A DNA stretch of 64,000 nucleotides from Pseudomonas xantholysinigenes. Its GTDB lineage: Bacteria; Pseudomonadota; Gammaproteobacteria; Pseudomonadales; Pseudomonadaceae. Of this stretch, positions 27,935 through 37,590 are shown in pieces (position 1 is the first letter of the stretch; each line of letters starts with the position of its first letter). A model generated the notes under the pieces. It did no database searches. It had not been told where the DNA came from and saw nothing but the letters and a program-made list of their open reading frames with translations. The stretch is taken from NCBI RefSeq assembly GCF_014268885.2, contig NZ_CP077095.1:1617501-1681500 (forward strand), written 5' to 3'. The position numbers were made by a program, and so were the translations under genes.

Positions 27935-30900
27935 TCAACCGTGATGAGGCTTGTGCTCGTCAGCGGTTTCCAGGGCTTCGGCCGGGGCAGCCTGGGCGGC
28001 GGCCAGGGCGGCGGCGGCTTCGGCTTCACGCTTGCGGCGACGCACTTCACGCGGGTCGTTCGGCGCGCGGCCGTTCGGCAGCATGATGGTCGACGGCTCG
28101 ACCGGCGCTTCTTCGGCAACCACGACTGGCGCAGGCTCGGCCACCGGGGCTTCGACCACTTCAGGCTGGGCTTCGACGATTTCCACCGCTGGGGCAGCAG
28201 GCTGCTCAGCGACAGGTGCCAGGGTCTCGATCACTTCGGCAACCGGTGCCTGCGCGATTTCACCGGCTTCCACCGCAGGGGCTTCCACGACCTCTGCAGG
28301 CTCGGCGGCTGCCTCGACAACGGCGGCTGGCTGCTCGACTGCGGCTTCTTCTGCCACGGGTTGTGGCGCCACTTCGACCACGGGCTCGATGCTTGGCTCG
28401 ACGGCGGCCACAGGCTCGCTGACAGGCTGCTCGACGACCGGGGCGATGGCGACCTGCTCGGCCACGACTTCGGTGATTTCCACCTGGGTCTCGGCGACAG
28501 CGGCGCTGGCGCGCTCGGCCTGCTGGTTGGCTTCGGCCTCGGCGTCGGCGCTGATGTTGCTGGTGGCAACGGCAGCGATGACGGCAGTGCCGGCGGCCAG
28601 TTCGGCACCCAGCTCGGTGGCCTGGTGCTGTTGTGGCAGCTCTTCGCCGGCGTCTTCGTCGCTGCCTTCGATCAGCTCGCCATTGGCGTTGCGTTGGCGC
28701 TCACGACGGTTGCTGCGACGACGCTGGCCACGGGAGCGGCGACGTGGACGCTCGCCATCGGCGCCTTCCTGCTCGTCCTGCAGCAGCTCTTCGTTCGGCA
28801 GTTGCTCCTCGGCGAGCTCGACGGCTTGTTCGGCAGCCTGCGCCTCTGGGCGCAGCTGGCGCTCTTCGCGTGGGGCGCGTTCCTCACGTGGTGCACGTTC
28901 TTCACGAGGAGCACGTTCTTCGCGTGGTGCGCGCTCTTCACGAGGAGCACGTTCTTCGCGTGGTGCGCGCTCTTCACGAGGGGCACGTTCTTCGCGTGGT
29001 GCGCGCTCTTCGCGAGGAGCACGTTCCTCACGTGGTGCGCGCTCTTCGCGTGGCGCACGTTCTTCACGGGCTACGCGCTCTTCACGTGGCGCACGTTCTT
29101 CACGCGGGGCGCGTTCTTCACGGGCGGCCGGTGCGGCGTCCAGCGGCTCGCGCAGTTCGCGCACGCGCTCTTCGCGGTTGCCGCGGCGGTCTTCACGCGG
29201 CTGGCGCGGTTGGCGCTCTTCGCGTGGCGCGCGTTCTTCACGCGGCTGACGCTCTTCACGCGGGGCACGCTCGCTGCGCTCTTCGCGTGGCTTGCGGTCT
29301 TCCTCGCGACGGCCGTTGCGGTTGCGGCTTTGCTGGCGACCGTTGCGACGCTCTTCATTGCGTGGCGAGCGCTCGGTGGCTGGCTTCTCGGTGGTTGCGG
29401 CCGGTGCGGCGGCTGGTTCGTCCTTGCCGGCGAACAGGCTGACCAGCGACTTGACCAGACCCTTGAACAGGCTTGGCTCGGTGGCGACGGGGGTGGCGAC
29501 CGGCGCGGCTGGGGCCGGCTGTTCTTCAGTGGCGGTCGGAACCGGTGCGTTGGCGCGGGCCGGCGCGGTCTTGACCGCGGCTTCCTGGCGCACCAGGGTG
29601 CGGGTGGCGGTCGGCTGCGGAGCTTCTTCGGTTTCGGCCGAGGCGATCTCGTAGCTGGATTGGTTGTTCAGCACGTCCGGGTTGTCGTCGCGCAGGCGCT
29701 GGACTTCGAAGTGCGGGGTTTCCAGGTGATCGTTCGGCAGGATGATGATGCGCGCGCGGGTACGCAGTTCGATCTTGGTGATCGAGTTGCGCTTCTCGTT
29801 GAGCAGGAAGGCGGCTACCGGGATCGGCACCTGGGCACGCACTTCGGCGGTGCGATCCTTCAGCGCTTCTTCTTCGATCAGGCGTAGGATCGCCAGCGAC
29901 AGCGACTCGACGTCACGGATGATGCCGGTGCCGGAGCAGCGCGGGCAGACGATACCGCTGCTTTCGCCCAGGGAAGGGCGCAGGCGCTGGCGGGACATCT
30001 CCAGCAGGCCGAAGCGCGAGATGCGGCCGACCTGTACGCGGGCACGGTCGGCCTCGAGGCATTCACGCACGCGCTCTTCGACGGCGCGCTGGTTCTTCGC
30101 CGGGGTCATGTCGATGAAGTCGATGACGATCAGGCCGCCGATGTCGCGCAGGCGCAACTGGCGGGCGATCTCTTCGGCCGCTTCCAGGTTGGTCTGCAGG
30201 GCGGTTTCCTCGATGTCGCTACCCTTGGTGGCGCGCGCCGAGTTGATGTCGATGGAAACCAGGGCCTCGGTGGGGTCGATGACGATCGAGCCACCGGACG
30301 GCAGGTCGACGACGCGCTGGAAGGCGGTCTCGATCTGGCTTTCGATCTGGAAGCGGTTGAACAGCGGCACGCTGTCTTCGTACAGCTTGACCTTGCTGGC
30401 GTACTGCGGCATCACCTGGCGGATGAAGGTCAGGGCTTCTTCCTGGGCGTCGATGCTGTCGATCAGCACTTCGCCGATGTCCTGGCGCAGATAATCGCGG
30501 ATGGCGCGAATTATGACGTTGCTTTCCTGGTAGATCAGGAACGGCGCGACGCGGTCTTGCGAGGCTTCCTTGATGGCGGTCCACAGCTGCAGCAGGTAGT
30601 CGAGGTCCCACTGCATTTCTTCACTGCTGCGGCCAAGGCCGGCGGTGCGCACGATCAGGCCCATGTCGCCGGGAACGGTCAGGCCGTTCAGCGCTTCGCG
30701 CAGTTCGTTGCGCTCTTCGCCTTCGATGCGGCGGGAGATGCCACCGGCGCGTGGGTTGTTGGGCATCAGCACCAGGTAACGGCCGGCCAGGCTGATGAAG
30801 GTGGTCAGGGCGGCGCCTTTGTTGCCGCGCTCTTCCTTCTCGACCTGGACGATGACTTCCTGGCCTTCGCTCAGGACTTCCTTGATGTTGACCCGGCCTT

Positions 30901-31147
30901 CAGGGTTTTTCTTGAAGTATTCGCGGGAGATTTCCTTCAGCGGCAGGAAGCCGTGACGTTCGGAGCCGAAGTCGACGAAGGCGGCTTCAAGGCTGGGCTC
31001 GATCCGGGTGATCTTGCCTTTGTAGATGTTGGCCTTTTTCTGCTCACGGGCGCCGGACTCGATGTCCAGGTCGTAGAGGCGTTGGCCGTCCACCAGGGCT
31101 ACACGCAACTCTTCGGGTTGAGTTGCGTTAATCAGCATTCTTTTCAT
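27935..31147 (-). CDS. rne: Ribonuclease E
   Basis: 1070 aa from M-K-R-M-L-I-N-A-T; an in-frame extension of 16 residues upstream is not part of the family. It is the main endoribonuclease for mRNA decay and rRNA/tRNA processing, and the scaffold of the degradosome. The S1 domain is at about 38-120, the catalytic Asp residues are in V-S-I-D-I-N-S-A-R and I-V-I-D-F-I-D-M (about 303 and 346), and the Zn-link C-P-R-C-S-G-T-G near 404. The C-terminal half is disordered: an Arg/Glu-rich RNA-binding tract with about 15 hexapeptide repeats, a long Ala/Glu/Val/Pro-rich region, and a conserved basic end ([12 protein letters not shown]). Preceded by a ~730-base leader. Confidence 0.97.
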   Translation of the reverse strand: MKRMLINATQPEELRVALVDGQRLYDLDIESGAREQKKANIYKGKITRIEPSLEAAFVDFGSERHGFLPLKEISREYFKKNPEGRVNIKEVLSEGQEVIVQVEKEERGNKGAALTTFISLAGRYLVLMPNNPRAGGISRRIEGEERNELREALNGLTVPGDMGLIVRTAGLGRSSEEMQWDLDYLLQLWTAIKEASQDRVAPFLIYQESNVIIRAIRDYLRQDIGEVLIDSIDAQEEALTFIRQVMPQYASKVKLYEDSVPLFNRFQIESQIETAFQRVVDLPSGGSIVIDPTEALVSIDINSARATKGSDIEETALQTNLEAAEEIARQLRLRDIGGLIVIDFIDMTPAKNQRAVEERVRECLEADRARVQVGRISRFGLLEMSRQRLRPSLGESSGIVCPRCSGTGIIRDVESLSLAILRLIEEEALKDRTAEVRAQVPIPVAAFLLNEKRNSITKIELRTRARIIILPNDHLETPHFEVQRLRDDNPDVLNNQSSYEIASAETEEAPQPTATRTLVRQEAAVKTAPARANAPVPTATEEQPAPAAPVATPVATEPSLFKGLVKSLVSLFAGKDEPAAAPAATTEKPATERSPRNEERRNGRQQSRNRNGRREEDRKPREERSERAPREERQPREERAPREERQPRQPREDRRGNREERVRELREPLDAAPAAREERAPREERAPREERVAREERAPREERAPREERAPREERAPREERAPREERAPREERAPREERAPREERAPREERAPREERAPREERQLRPEAQAAEQAVELAEEQLPNEELLQDEQEGADGERPRRRSRGQRRRSNRRERQRNANGELIEGSDEDAGEELPQQHQATELGAELAAGTAVIAAVATSNISADAEAEANQQAERASAAVAETQVEITEVVAEQVAIAPVVEQPVSEPVAAVEPSIEPVVEVAPQPVAEEAAVEQPAAVVEAAAEPAEVVEAPAVEAGEIAQAPVAEVIETLAPVAEQPAAPAVEIVEAQPEVVEAPVAEPAPVVVAEEAPVEPSTIMLPNGRAPNDPREVRRRKREAEAAAALAAAQAAPAEALETADEHKPHHG
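28860..29129 (-). repeat. 18-bp tandem repeat inside rne (A-P-R-E-E-R units)
   Basis: Fifteen consecutive 18-bp units on the minus strand encode mostly A-P-R-E-E-R, with one V-A-R-E-E-R and a terminal A-A-R-E-E-R variant. Silent differences between units (GCGTGG/ACGAGG and similar) alternate in a higher-order 36-bp pattern, showing that units have been copied in pairs. The tract lies in the disordered RNA-binding part of RNase E, where length change is likely tolerated. Confidence 0.95.
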
Positions 31148-31876
31148 GTTGTACCGTCGGTTTCCGGGCTGCCGGAAACGGCGTTCGGCACACACGACTT
31201 CTCATGGTCGGTGCCTAGGTGCGCAAAGGGTGGCGGGCCACCCCCGTGTCTGGCGACGTTCGGCACCAGCCGGTTGCCCAGCCTGCCGTTGTCGCGACGA
31301 CGCGTCCTGTTTCATGGTGCCAAAAGGCCTGTCGAGCTCTTCGAACGTGATCCGAATCAACCGAGCGGGCCTGGTGCACTCAGTCAGGAGGAGGAATCAA
31401 CCGGTCGTCCGTGGACGCCACGAGGGCGTCTGTTCAGGACCTTGTCCGCTCATCGCCCGTGCATCGGGGCGCTGGCCGGACGTGGTGCCACACGGTCCGA
31501 GGGCTGTGCATCTCCACCCTGCACGTATCCCTTGAAAATTCGGTGCTGCCGCGCGCTGAATCCGCAACGGGTTGCATTTTTCGCCAGCCCGTACCGGGCT
31601 GGCGCCATAACATGTCCAAGGCAGGTATTTCCGGAGCACTTCGCCCAAATGCGCGGAGACGACGGTGGCGGGCAGAGGTACGGCGAAAAGAAGCGGGTAA
31701 GCAGGTGAAACACCGCACTTGTCGTTTTTTTCGGTCTTCTCTACACAGCGCTGGTGGCGATTCCAGGCATTCATTAAACTGGCGAACGCTCCGTAGGACG
31801 GCCTCGCGTCCTCGGAATTGCGATGGTCAGGGCCGGCGTAGAGCCTGTTGCCGCTGGCCTGCCGCTTTTGGCGGCG
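31148..31876 (-). promoter_or_regulatory. Long 5' leader of rne (candidate autoregulatory element)
   Basis: No protein gene is supported in these ~730 bp. With the promoter at 31883-31911 they form an unusually long untranslated leader. RNase E in gammaproteobacteria controls its own mRNA through leader stem-loops; a pseudomonad counterpart has been described as an RNA motif upstream of rne. A strong hairpin is visible at 31583-31603 (GCCAGCCCG / CGGGCTGGC). The exact fold is not determined here. Confidence 0.6.
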
Positions 31877-31882
31877 TTCGCG

Positions 31883-31911
31883 ACTATAGCAGTAATGATT
31901 AAGTGCTTCAA
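31883..31911 (-). promoter_or_regulatory. Sigma-70 promoter of rne
   Basis: On the minus strand TTGAAG (31911-31906), 17 bp, TATAGT (31888-31883). Predicted start near 31876. It overlaps the upstream region of the divergent rluC gene. Confidence 0.8.
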
Positions 31912-31927
31912 TTCCATAAAAAATTGT

Positions 31928-31933
31928 TATGAT
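31928..31933 (+). promoter_or_regulatory. -10 element of rluC, predicting a leaderless mRNA
   Basis: TATGAT ends six bases before the rluC ATG at 31940, so transcription would start at or next to the start codon. No Shine-Dalgarno sequence precedes the ATG. The -35 region is weak (CTTCAA at 31906-31911, shared with the rne -35). Confidence 0.45.
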
Positions 31934-31939
31934 CCCGCC

Positions 31940-32893
31940 ATGACGACCAATACCCCTCCGACTTCCGGCGTTCAGCTGATCGAAGTCGCGCCGGAGCTTG
32001 CCGGCCAGCGCATTGACAATTTCCTCATCACGGCCCTCAAGGGCGTGCCCAAGACTCTGGTCTACCGCATCCTGCGCAAGGGTGAGGTGCGGGTCAACAA
32101 GGGCAGGATCAAGCCTGAATACAAGTTGCAGGCCGGCGATATCGTGCGGGTGCCGCCCGTCCGTTTGCCGGAGCGCGACGAACCGGCGCCTGTCGCCCAG
32201 GGGCTGTTGCAGCGCCTGGAAGCCGCCATTGTCTACGAAGACAAGGCATTGATCGTGATGAACAAGCCGGCCGGCATCGCCGTGCATGGCGGCAGCGGCT
32301 TGAGTTTCGGGGTGATCGAGGCGCTGCGCCAGCTGCGCCCGGACGCCAAGGAGCTGGAGCTGGTGCACCGCCTGGACCGTGACACCTCTGGCCTGCTGAT
32401 GATCGCCAAGAAGCGCAGCATGCTGCGCCACCTGCATGCGGCGCTGCGCGGCGATGGCGTGGACAAGCGCTACATGGCGCTGGTGCGCGGCCACTGGCCG
32501 ACCTCGAAGAAGCAGGTCAACGCTCCCTTGCTCAAAAGCAACCTGCGCTCCGGTGAGCGCATGGTCGAGGTGAACGACGAAGGCAAGGAGGCGCTGACGA
32601 TGTTCCGCGTGCTGCGCCGCTTCGGCGAGTTCGCCACTATCGTCGAGGCGCGGCCGATCACCGGGCGTACCCACCAGATTCGCGTGCACACCTTGCACGC
32701 CGGGCACATGATCGCCGGTGACAGCAAGTACGGCGACGAGGACTTCAGCCGGGAAATCCGCGAGCTGGGCGGCAAGCGCTTGTTCCTGCATGCTTACCAG
32801 CTCACCGTGCCGCTGCCTGATGGTGGCGAGCTCAAGCTCGAGGCGCCAGTGGACGAGGTGTGGGCCAAGACTATCGAGCGGCTGGCGTCCTGA
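31940..32893 (+). CDS. rluC: 23S rRNA pseudouridine synthase RluC
   Basis: 317 aa from M-T-T-N-T-P-P; the ORF runs further upstream but through promoter sequence. It isomerises uridines 955, 2504 and 2580 of 23S rRNA (E. coli numbering). An S4 RNA-binding domain (about 15-75, G-Q-R-I-D-N-F-L ... [14 protein letters not shown]) precedes the synthase domain with the catalytic Asp in [10 protein letters not shown] and R-T-H-Q-I-R-V-H near 240. Divergent from rne, an arrangement common in proteobacteria. The HAD gene starts three bases after its stop. Confidence 0.96.
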   Translation: MTTNTPPTSGVQLIEVAPELAGQRIDNFLITALKGVPKTLVYRILRKGEVRVNKGRIKPEYKLQAGDIVRVPPVRLPERDEPAPVAQGLLQRLEAAIVYEDKALIVMNKPAGIAVHGGSGLSFGVIEALRQLRPDAKELELVHRLDRDTSGLLMIAKKRSMLRHLHAALRGDGVDKRYMALVRGHWPTSKKQVNAPLLKSNLRSGERMVEVNDEGKEALTMFRVLRRFGEFATIVEARPITGRTHQIRVHTLHAGHMIAGDSKYGDEDFSREIRELGGKRLFLHAYQLTVPLPDGGELKLEAPVDEVWAKTIERLAS

Positions 32894-32896
32894 GTC

Positions 32897-33577
32897 ATGA
32901 GCAAACCTTATGACCTGCTGATCTTCGACTGGGACGGTACCCTGGCCGACTCCATCGGGCGCATTGTCGAGGCGATGAACGTGGCTGCCGGGCGTGCCGG
33001 CGAGGCGGCCAGCAGCGATACGGCGGTCAAGGGCATCATTGGCCTGGCGCTGAGCGAGGCGATCGGGCTGTTGTATCCGCACCTCGACGAGGCGCAGGTG
33101 CAAGTGTTCCGTCAGCATTACGCCGATGTCTACATGGCGCTGGATCAGCAACCTTCGCCGCTGTTCGAGGGCGTGGTCGAGTCGCTGGAGGCGTTCCGTG
33201 CCGAGGGCTACCGCCTGGCGGTGGCGACCGGCAAGGCCCGGCGAGGTCTGGATCGGGTGCTAAAGGCCAACGGCTGGGAGGGTTACTTCGATATCACCCG
33301 TGCCGCCGACGAGACCCGCGGCAAGCCGCATCCACTGATGCTCGAGGAAATCCTCGCGCATTGCCAGGTAGAACCCGGGCGGGCGCTGATGGTCGGAGAT
33401 TCGGCGTTCGATCTGCAGATGGCCAGCAACGCTGGCATGCACTCGGTAGCGGTGGGCTACGGTGCAATGCCGCTGCAGGCATTGGCCGAATTTGGGCCGC
33501 AGCTGTGCATCGAGCATTTTTCCCAATTGCGCGAATGGCTCGCCAACGCCGCGCATATCAATTTCCAAGGTAGGTGA
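32897..33577 (+). CDS. HAD-superfamily phosphatase (phosphoglycolate-phosphatase-like)
   Basis: 226 aa. All four HAD motifs are visible: F-D-W-D-G-T-L-A-D-S (residues 9-18), V-A-T-G-K (motif II region), K-P-H-P (motif III Lys) and M-V-G-D-S-A-F-D (motif IV). A helical cap (C1 type) lies between. Probable cytosolic small-molecule phosphatase; the substrate is not evident. The gene lies between rluC and sppA as in other pseudomonads, with the sppA start region overlapping its stop. Confidence 0.9.
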   Translation: MSKPYDLLIFDWDGTLADSIGRIVEAMNVAAGRAGEAASSDTAVKGIIGLALSEAIGLLYPHLDEAQVQVFRQHYADVYMALDQQPSPLFEGVVESLEAFRAEGYRLAVATGKARRGLDRVLKANGWEGYFDITRAADETRGKPHPLMLEEILAHCQVEPGRALMVGDSAFDLQMASNAGMHSVAVGYGAMPLQALAEFGPQLCIEHFSQLREWLANAAHINFQGR

Positions 33578-33579
33578 AC

Positions 33580-34566
33580 ATGGCTGACGAGTGGAAGGCG
33601 CCTGAATCCGACGAGGGCGCGGAGGAGCGCAAAAGTTGGAAGCTGCTCGAGAAAACCTTGCTGGCGGGCGTCCAGGAGCAGCGCCGGGCGCGGCGTTGGG
33701 GGATCTTCTTCAAGCTGCTGACCTTTGTTTACTTGTTTGGCATCCTGGCGCTGTTCACGCCGCTGATGGATGTCGACAAGGCCGCCTCGCGCAGTGCCAG
33801 CCATACCGCGCTGGTCGAAGTGCGCGGTGTGATCGCCGATCAGGAGCCGGCCAGCGCCGACAATATCGTCAAGAGCCTGCGCGAAGCGTTCAAGGATCCG
33901 AAGACCAAGGGCGTGGTGATGCGCATCAACAGCCCGGGCGGCAGCCCGGTGCAGTCGGGCTACATCTATGATGAGATTCGTCGCCTGCGTGCCGAGTATC
34001 CGGCGATCAAGCTGTATGCGGTGATCGCTGATCTGGGTGCTTCCGGGGCCTACTACATCGCCAGTGCCGCCGACGAGATCTATGCCGACAAGGCCAGCCT
34101 GGTCGGTTCCATCGGTGTCACCGCCGCCGGCTATGGCTTCGTCGGGACCATGGACAAGCTTGGAGTGGAGCGTCGTACCTATACGGCGGGCGAGCACAAG
34201 GCGTTTCTTGATCCGTTCTCGCCGCAAAAGCCCGAGGAAACCGCATTCTGGCAAGGCGTGCTGGATACCACGCACCGCCAGTTCATCGCCATGGTCAAGC
34301 AGGGGCGCGGCGAGCGCTTGAAGGACAAGGATCACCCTGAGCTGTTCAGTGGGCTGATCTGGTCCGGCGAGCAGGCCAAGGCGCTGGGGTTGGTGGATGG
34401 GCTCGGCAGTGCCAGCTATGTCGCTCGCGATATAGTCGGGGAGAAGGAGTTGGTGGACTTCACCGTGCAGGAGTCGCCGTTCGACCGGTTCTCCAAGCGC
34501 ATCGGCGCCAGTGTGGCCGAGCGCCTGGCGCTGTACATGGGGTTCCAGGGGCCTTCGCTGCGTTGA
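33580..34566 (+). CDS. sppA: Signal peptide peptidase SppA (S49 family)
   Basis: 328 aa from the ATG at 33580 (AAGG nine bases upstream); a GTG at 33574 is less favoured. A cytosolic N-terminus is followed by one membrane helix (about 45-62) and an S49 protease domain with the N-S-P-G-G-S-P motif, the nucleophile Ser in D-L-G-A-S-G-A-Y-Y and the catalytic Lys in A-D-K-A-S-L-V-G-S-I-G-V. It degrades cleaved signal peptides in the inner membrane. The size fits the short, single-domain form. Confidence 0.94.
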   Translation: MADEWKAPESDEGAEERKSWKLLEKTLLAGVQEQRRARRWGIFFKLLTFVYLFGILALFTPLMDVDKAASRSASHTALVEVRGVIADQEPASADNIVKSLREAFKDPKTKGVVMRINSPGGSPVQSGYIYDEIRRLRAEYPAIKLYAVIADLGASGAYYIASAADEIYADKASLVGSIGVTAAGYGFVGTMDKLGVERRTYTAGEHKAFLDPFSPQKPEETAFWQGVLDTTHRQFIAMVKQGRGERLKDKDHPELFSGLIWSGEQAKALGLVDGLGSASYVARDIVGEKELVDFTVQESPFDRFSKRIGASVAERLALYMGFQGPSLR

Positions 34567-34611
34567 GCTGAGTCGTATCGCTCAAGGTGTTCGGCGTTGG
34601 AGTTGCAGTGT

Positions 34612-34859
34612 CTATGAGATCGAGCGCCGCCCGCGCGGCGCAAGGCCGCTCCTTGTTGCAACGTGCCGAACCTGTCAGGCCATGGTTGCCCGCTTTGGCG
34701 CCTGTCTTGAGGTAGGTGGAGCGGCAGTGGTGCCCACACTGAAGCCGCGTCGTGCCCACAAGGCGGACCAGGTAATGGCACAGGGTTGACTGGCCCGAAA
34801 CAGATGTAGGAGCGGCCTTGCGTCGCGATGCGCCGCGCGGGCGGCGCTCGATCTGATAG
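34612..34859. repeat. Paired inverted REP units filling the sppA-maf gap
   Basis: The 359-bp gap 34567-34925 has no gene. Left CTATGAGATCGAGCGCCGCC (34612-) and right, reversed, CTATCAGATCGAGCGCCGCC (-34859) form long arms that continue into GGCCGCTCCT-type REP ends. The pair likely folds as a large hairpin between the convergent sppA and maf genes. Confidence 0.8.
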
Positions 34860-34925
34860 GCGCTGCAAGGGTTACGTCGGACACTTTATAGCTCCCGCGC
34901 CCAGAGTCCTTGAAAGGCCTGATCC

Positions 34926-35504
34926 TCAAGGCACCTGCACGCCTTCCTTGTGCAGCATGTCCACAAGCCGAATCAGCGGTAACCCGATCAGGCTCGTGGC
35001 ATCACAGCCATGGGTGCTCTGGAACAGACTGACCCCCAACCCCTCCGCCTTGAAGCTGCCGGCGCAGTCCAGCGGCTGCTCGGCCGACACGTAGCGCTCC
35101 ACGCGCTCCTGATCCAGCTCACGCATCGTCACGGTAAACGGCACGCAATCGACCTGGCAGTGGCCGGTGGCGCTGTTCAGCAGCGCCAGCCCGGTGAGGA
35201 AGGTGACCTGTTGTCCGCTGGCCTCCAGCAATTGTTCGCAGGCGCGCTCGAAGGTGTGGGGCTTGCCGAGGATCTGCTCACCTAGCACCGCGACCTGGTC
35301 GGAGCCGATGATCAGGTGCTGGGGGTGGCTGCCGGCTAGGGCCTCGGCCTTCTGTCGGGCCAGGCGACGGACCAGCTCGACGGCGGGCTCGCCACCCAGG
35401 CGCCGTTCGTCTAGGTCGGGGCTCGCCCAGGTGAAGGGCAGGCGCAGGCGAGCGAGCAGTTCGCGGCGGTATGGCGAGCTTGAGGCCAGTAACAAGGGAA
35501 GCAT
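34926..35504 (-). CDS. maf: Maf-family nucleotide pyrophosphatase (YceF type)
   Basis: 192 aa from the ATG at 35504, with CAGGAG six bases upstream. The start L-L-A-S-S-S-P-Y-R-R-E-L-L and I-I-G-S-D-Q-V are Maf signatures; the K-P motif and the Asp in S-D-Q are catalytic. The YceF subgroup hydrolyses m7GTP and related modified nucleotides. It faces away from yceD, with which it shares a ~95-bp divergent control region, as in many gammaproteobacteria. Confidence 0.93.
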   Translation of the reverse strand: MLPLLLASSSPYRRELLARLRLPFTWASPDLDERRLGGEPAVELVRRLARQKAEALAGSHPQHLIIGSDQVAVLGEQILGKPHTFERACEQLLEASGQQVTFLTGLALLNSATGHCQVDCVPFTVTMRELDQERVERYVSAEQPLDCAGSFKAEGLGVSLFQSTHGCDATSLIGLPLIRLVDMLHKEGVQVP

Positions 35505-35600
35505 GGTAGACTCCTGGGCAATTGACCCAAATTCTAACATGCGAGATGCCACCTAATTTCCTTTGACAGGGAGGGGGTGCATCCCTAGAATGCTGCGCCT

Positions 35601-36128
35601 ATGTTGAATGACCCGATTCCACCTCACGTTGACCCGCGCAAATTGGCTGATCGTGGCGTAACCCTCGAAGGTTCGCTGCAACTCGCTGATTTGGAAAGAC
35701 TCTGCGACCCGCTTTCCGACAATGTCGGTACGGTGCAGGCGAAGTTCGATTTTGAACGAGATGAACAGCACGTAGTGGTTATCCACAGCGCGCTGGACGT
35801 CGAGGTCAAGATGGTTTGCCAGCGTTGTCTTGAGCTGGTCACCCTGCCGATCCACAGCGAATGTACATACGCCGTGGTGAAGGAGGGTGCGAACACCCAG
35901 TCGTTGCCGAAAGGCTATGACGTGCTGGAACTGGGCGAAGATCCATTGGATCTGCAGGCGCTGATCGAGGAAGAGCTTTTGCTCGCCCTGCCAATCGTGC
36001 CTGCTCATCATCCGGAAGAATGCCAGCAGCCGGCGGGACTCGATGAGCCCGAGCCGAGCAAGGACGAGGTATCGCGGTCCAACCCGTTCAGTGTATTGGC
36101 GCAGTTAAAGCGTGACCCAAACGTTTAG
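35601..36128 (+). CDS. yceD: YceD/DUF177 23S rRNA accumulation protein
   Basis: 175 aa. It has V-C-Q-R-C-L (CxxC near residue 75) and the acidic E-E-E-L-L-L-A-L-P-I-V-P motif typical of DUF177. The family is linked to 23S rRNA synthesis or accumulation in bacteria and to chloroplast homologues. It precedes rpmF by 13 bp, the standard start of this cluster. Confidence 0.93.
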   Translation: MLNDPIPPHVDPRKLADRGVTLEGSLQLADLERLCDPLSDNVGTVQAKFDFERDEQHVVVIHSALDVEVKMVCQRCLELVTLPIHSECTYAVVKEGANTQSLPKGYDVLELGEDPLDLQALIEEELLLALPIVPAHHPEECQQPAGLDEPEPSKDEVSRSNPFSVLAQLKRDPNV

Positions 36129-36141
36129 GAGTTAATCAATT

Positions 36142-36324
36142 ATGGCTGTTCAGCAGAACAAAAAATCCCGCTCTGCCCGTGACATGCGCCGTTCGCACGA
36201 CGCCCTGTCGGCTGAGGCCCTGTCGGTAGAGAAAACCACCGGTGAAGTACACCTGCGTCACCACGTTTCGCCAGAAGGCGTATACCGTGGTCGCAAAGTG
36301 ATCGACAAGGGCGCTGACGAGTAA
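36142..36324 (+). CDS. rpmF: 50S ribosomal protein L32
   Basis: 60 aa beginning [19 protein letters not shown], the L32 signature. TAGGAG is upstream of the ATG. The C-terminal half lacks the CxxC zinc motif found in some other L32 proteins, as is normal for gammaproteobacteria. Confidence 0.97.
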   Translation: MAVQQNKKSRSARDMRRSHDALSAEALSVEKTTGEVHLRHHVSPEGVYRGRKVIDKGADE

Positions 36325-36327
36325 TCC

Positions 36328-37338
36328 TTGTCCGCTCAGATCATCGCGATCGACGCAATGGGCGGGGACTTCGGTCCCCGCAGCATTGTCCAGGCTAGCA
36401 TTGCCTGCCTTTCGGCTACTCCCTCGCTGCACCTGACCCTCGTCGGTCAACCCTCCCTCCTTGAAGAACTTGTCGGTGGCCTTGCGGCCGCGGATCGCGC
36501 GCGCCTGCAGATTGTCGCCGCCAGCGAGGTGGTCGGCATGGACGAGCGCCCGTCGCAAGCGTTGCGTGGCAAGCCCGACTCGTCGATGCGCGTCGCCCTC
36601 GAGCTGGTGCGCGATGGCAAGGCGCAGGCCTGCGTGAGCGCGGGCAACACCGGCGCGTTGATGGCGTTGTCGCGTTTCGTGCTCAAGACCCTGCCGGGCA
36701 TCGATCGGCCGGCAATGGTTGCGGCGATCCCGACCCAGGTTGGCTACTGCCAGTTGCTTGATCTCGGCGCCAACGTCGACTGCAGCGCAGAGAACCTCTA
36801 CCAATTCGCGGTGATGGGCTCGGTGGCGGCCCAGGCCCTGGGTGTCCAGCGGCCGAGGGTGGGGCTGCTCAATATCGGTACCGAGGACATCAAGGGCAAC
36901 CAGCAGGTCAAGCTGGCGGCCAGTCTGCTGCAGGGCGCCCGCGGCCTCAACTATATAGGCTTTGTCGAAGGCGACGGCCTGTACCGAGGTGAGGCTGATG
37001 TGGTGGTGTGCGACGGTTTCGTCGGCAATATCCTGCTCAAGTCCAGCGAGGGCCTGGCGACCATGATTGGCGCGCGCATCGAGGCGTTGTTCCGTGGCGG
37101 CTTGCTGGCGCGTGCGGCGGGTGCCATGGCGATGCCGCTGCTCAGGCGGCTGCAGGCCGACCTAGCGCCGGCGCGGCACAATGGCGCAAGTTTCCTGGGC
37201 TTGCAGGGCATCGTCATCAAGAGCCATGGCTCGGCGGGCGTGCAGGGCTTCCAGAGCGCGATCCAGCGGGCACTGATCGAGATCCAGGAAAACCTGCCGC
37301 AGCGCCTGCATGGGCGGCTGGAGGACTTGCTGCGGTAG
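36328..37338 (+). CDS. plsX: Phosphate acyltransferase PlsX
   Basis: 336 aa from a TTG at 36328, three bases after rpmF; the conserved start [16 protein letters not shown] directly follows, so the rare start is well supported and may lower expression. PlsX makes acyl-phosphate from acyl-ACP, the acyl donor for phospholipid synthesis. G-N-T-G-A-L-M and [10 protein letters not shown] are further family motifs. Confidence 0.95.
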   Translation: MSAQIIAIDAMGGDFGPRSIVQASIACLSATPSLHLTLVGQPSLLEELVGGLAAADRARLQIVAASEVVGMDERPSQALRGKPDSSMRVALELVRDGKAQACVSAGNTGALMALSRFVLKTLPGIDRPAMVAAIPTQVGYCQLLDLGANVDCSAENLYQFAVMGSVAAQALGVQRPRVGLLNIGTEDIKGNQQVKLAASLLQGARGLNYIGFVEGDGLYRGEADVVVCDGFVGNILLKSSEGLATMIGARIEALFRGGLLARAAGAMAMPLLRRLQADLAPARHNGASFLGLQGIVIKSHGSAGVQGFQSAIQRALIEIQENLPQRLHGRLEDLLR

Positions 37339-37339
37339 C

Positions 37340-37446
37340 CTGTGCCGGCCCTTTCGCGGGTAAACCCGCTGCCACGGATGCCCAGCAGCTTTCAGGCCTG
37401 TGGTAATCCTGTGGGAGCGGGTTTACCCGCGAAAGGGCCGGCACAG
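37340..37446. repeat. REP pair with 31-bp perfect inverted arms
   Basis: CTGTGCCGGCCCTTTCGCGG at 37340 continues for 31 bp and is perfectly complementary to 37416-37446. It begins at the second base after the plsX stop and may end transcription from rpmF-plsX. The rest of the 252-bp gap to fabD (37447-37590) should hold a promoter, but I see no convincing match. Confidence 0.9.
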
Positions 37447-37590
37447 ACAAACAAAGACCTTAGGCATATCGCCGATGAAGTGCTTAAATGTGACCGCTTG
37501 GTCTGTATGTCCATCCAAGCTTTCAGATTCTGCGTCCAGCCTTGGGCTTGGCGCACCCTATCCGAAGACAAGATCATAAGGGCTTGTTCA

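Noticed and set aside
28860..29129. Regular 18-bp repeats resembling a CRISPR array
   Set aside because: No spacers; the units are contiguous and in frame with the RNase E coding sequence.
27941..29887. Long plus-strand frame rich in Phe, Leu and Arg opposite the rne repeats
   Set aside because: Shadow of the repetitive rne 3' half; its apparent repeat protein is only the antisense reading.
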